From Gavia stellata (taxonomy: Eukaryota; Chordata; Aves; Gaviiformes; Gaviidae): 64,000 bases of DNA. Positions 63,601 through 64,000 of this stretch are shown piece after piece. Positions within the stretch are counted from its first letter, which is position 1, and every line of letters begins with the position of its first letter. The notes below the pieces were generated by a model. That model saw only the letters and a program-made list of their open reading frames with translations. It was not told the origin of the DNA and searched no databases. The stretch spans positions 21,341,930 through 21,405,929 of the forward strand of contig NC_082595.1 in the NCBI RefSeq assembly GCF_030936135.1, read 5' to 3'. The position numbers were made by a program, and so were the translations under genes.

Positions 63601-64000
63601 CGACTTTAATGGACTCAACCAACAAAGGCTGAAAGAATTCAGTACATTCACCTTCAACAGATCTGTCCATAGTACTTAATAAATAAAGTTCACAATGAGG
63701 TATTTGGCAGCAGGATGAAGCAGCACAACTGTTAATACATACACAAGTCCAGGGTCCAATAGTATTTGGTAAACTATGAAAGGTGCATTAAAAGCAAATA
63801 CTGGACTCTTATGAAGTGGAACATGCTGGTCAGTAAACACAATCCTTTTAGAAAAGCCCTCACATAGGAATGCATCATCTCTTCTCAGCAGTCAAACCCC
63901 AGGAAGACTAAACTAATCTAACACCAAAAGCTATGCTGACCACATCACATGGAGTCTTTGTCCACCAAAGAAGGAAGGATGACTAAGAGAGCTAAGAGGG
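60641..64000. other. BIRC6: Large BIRC6 intron, right edge
   Basis: Contains the possible 3' UTR or downstream intron of the TUNAR-like gene, then AT-rich DNA. I recognise no BIRC6 exon, repeat family or RNA gene up to the window edge. Short frames such as 61976-62254 and 62898-63101 (both -) resemble nothing known. Confidence 0.6.
61141..61146 (+). terminator. TUNAR-like: Candidate poly(A) signal of the TUNAR-like gene
   Basis: AATAAA about 550 bases after the stop codon, followed within 35-60 bases by T/GT-rich sequence (TTTTTGTTAGTCTTGTGG). Other AATAAA hexamers lie near 61306 and 61477. This is the first well-placed one if the coding exon is terminal. Confidence 0.45.

Overview
This is a nuclear window from a bird. 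CR1 LINE copies with the typical (ATTCTRTG)-like 3' tails are scattered through it, the introns are AT-rich with GT-AG ends, and exon by exon the minus strand encodes the C-terminus of a vertebrate protein I recognise as BIRC6 (Apollon/BRUCE). There are no bacterial-type operons, phage or CRISPR features.

Layout: positions 1 to about 9.8 kb are intergenic sequence downstream of BIRC6, with one 1.4 kb CR1 copy and short CR1 remnants. From about 9.8 to 36.1 kb lie the 3' UTR and the last nine coding exons of BIRC6 on the minus strand. Their splice junctions and phases join without a break into 475 residues, including the whole UBC (E2) fold with its catalytic cysteine. From 36.1 kb to the right edge I see no further BIRC6 exon, so I read this stretch as one intron of at least 27.9 kb. 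It holds a near-full ORF2 CR1 copy (39.86 to about 43.11 kb), a short CR1 3' end (47.6 kb), simple repeats and much unremarkable AT-rich DNA.

The most interesting element is inside that intron on the opposite (+) strand. A 50-codon ORF at 60437..60589 starts in a strong Kozak context just after a textbook 3' splice site. It encodes a small single-pass membrane protein whose C-terminal half closely matches TUNAR (pTUNAR/NEMEP/BNLN), the micropeptide of the TUNA/megamind 'lncRNA' family. As I recall, the zebrafish lncRNA megamind is also called linc-birc6 because it lies antisense within birc6. The avian arrangement therefore looks like the same conserved locus, here with a clear micropeptide reading frame. 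The genes do not form a pathway in any obvious way; the link is positional, a short antisense gene nested in a very large host gene.

Limits: exon boundaries were read by eye. BIRC6 exons in the large intron that lack recognisable sequence could have been missed, and the promoter and first exon(s) of the TUNAR-like gene were not found.
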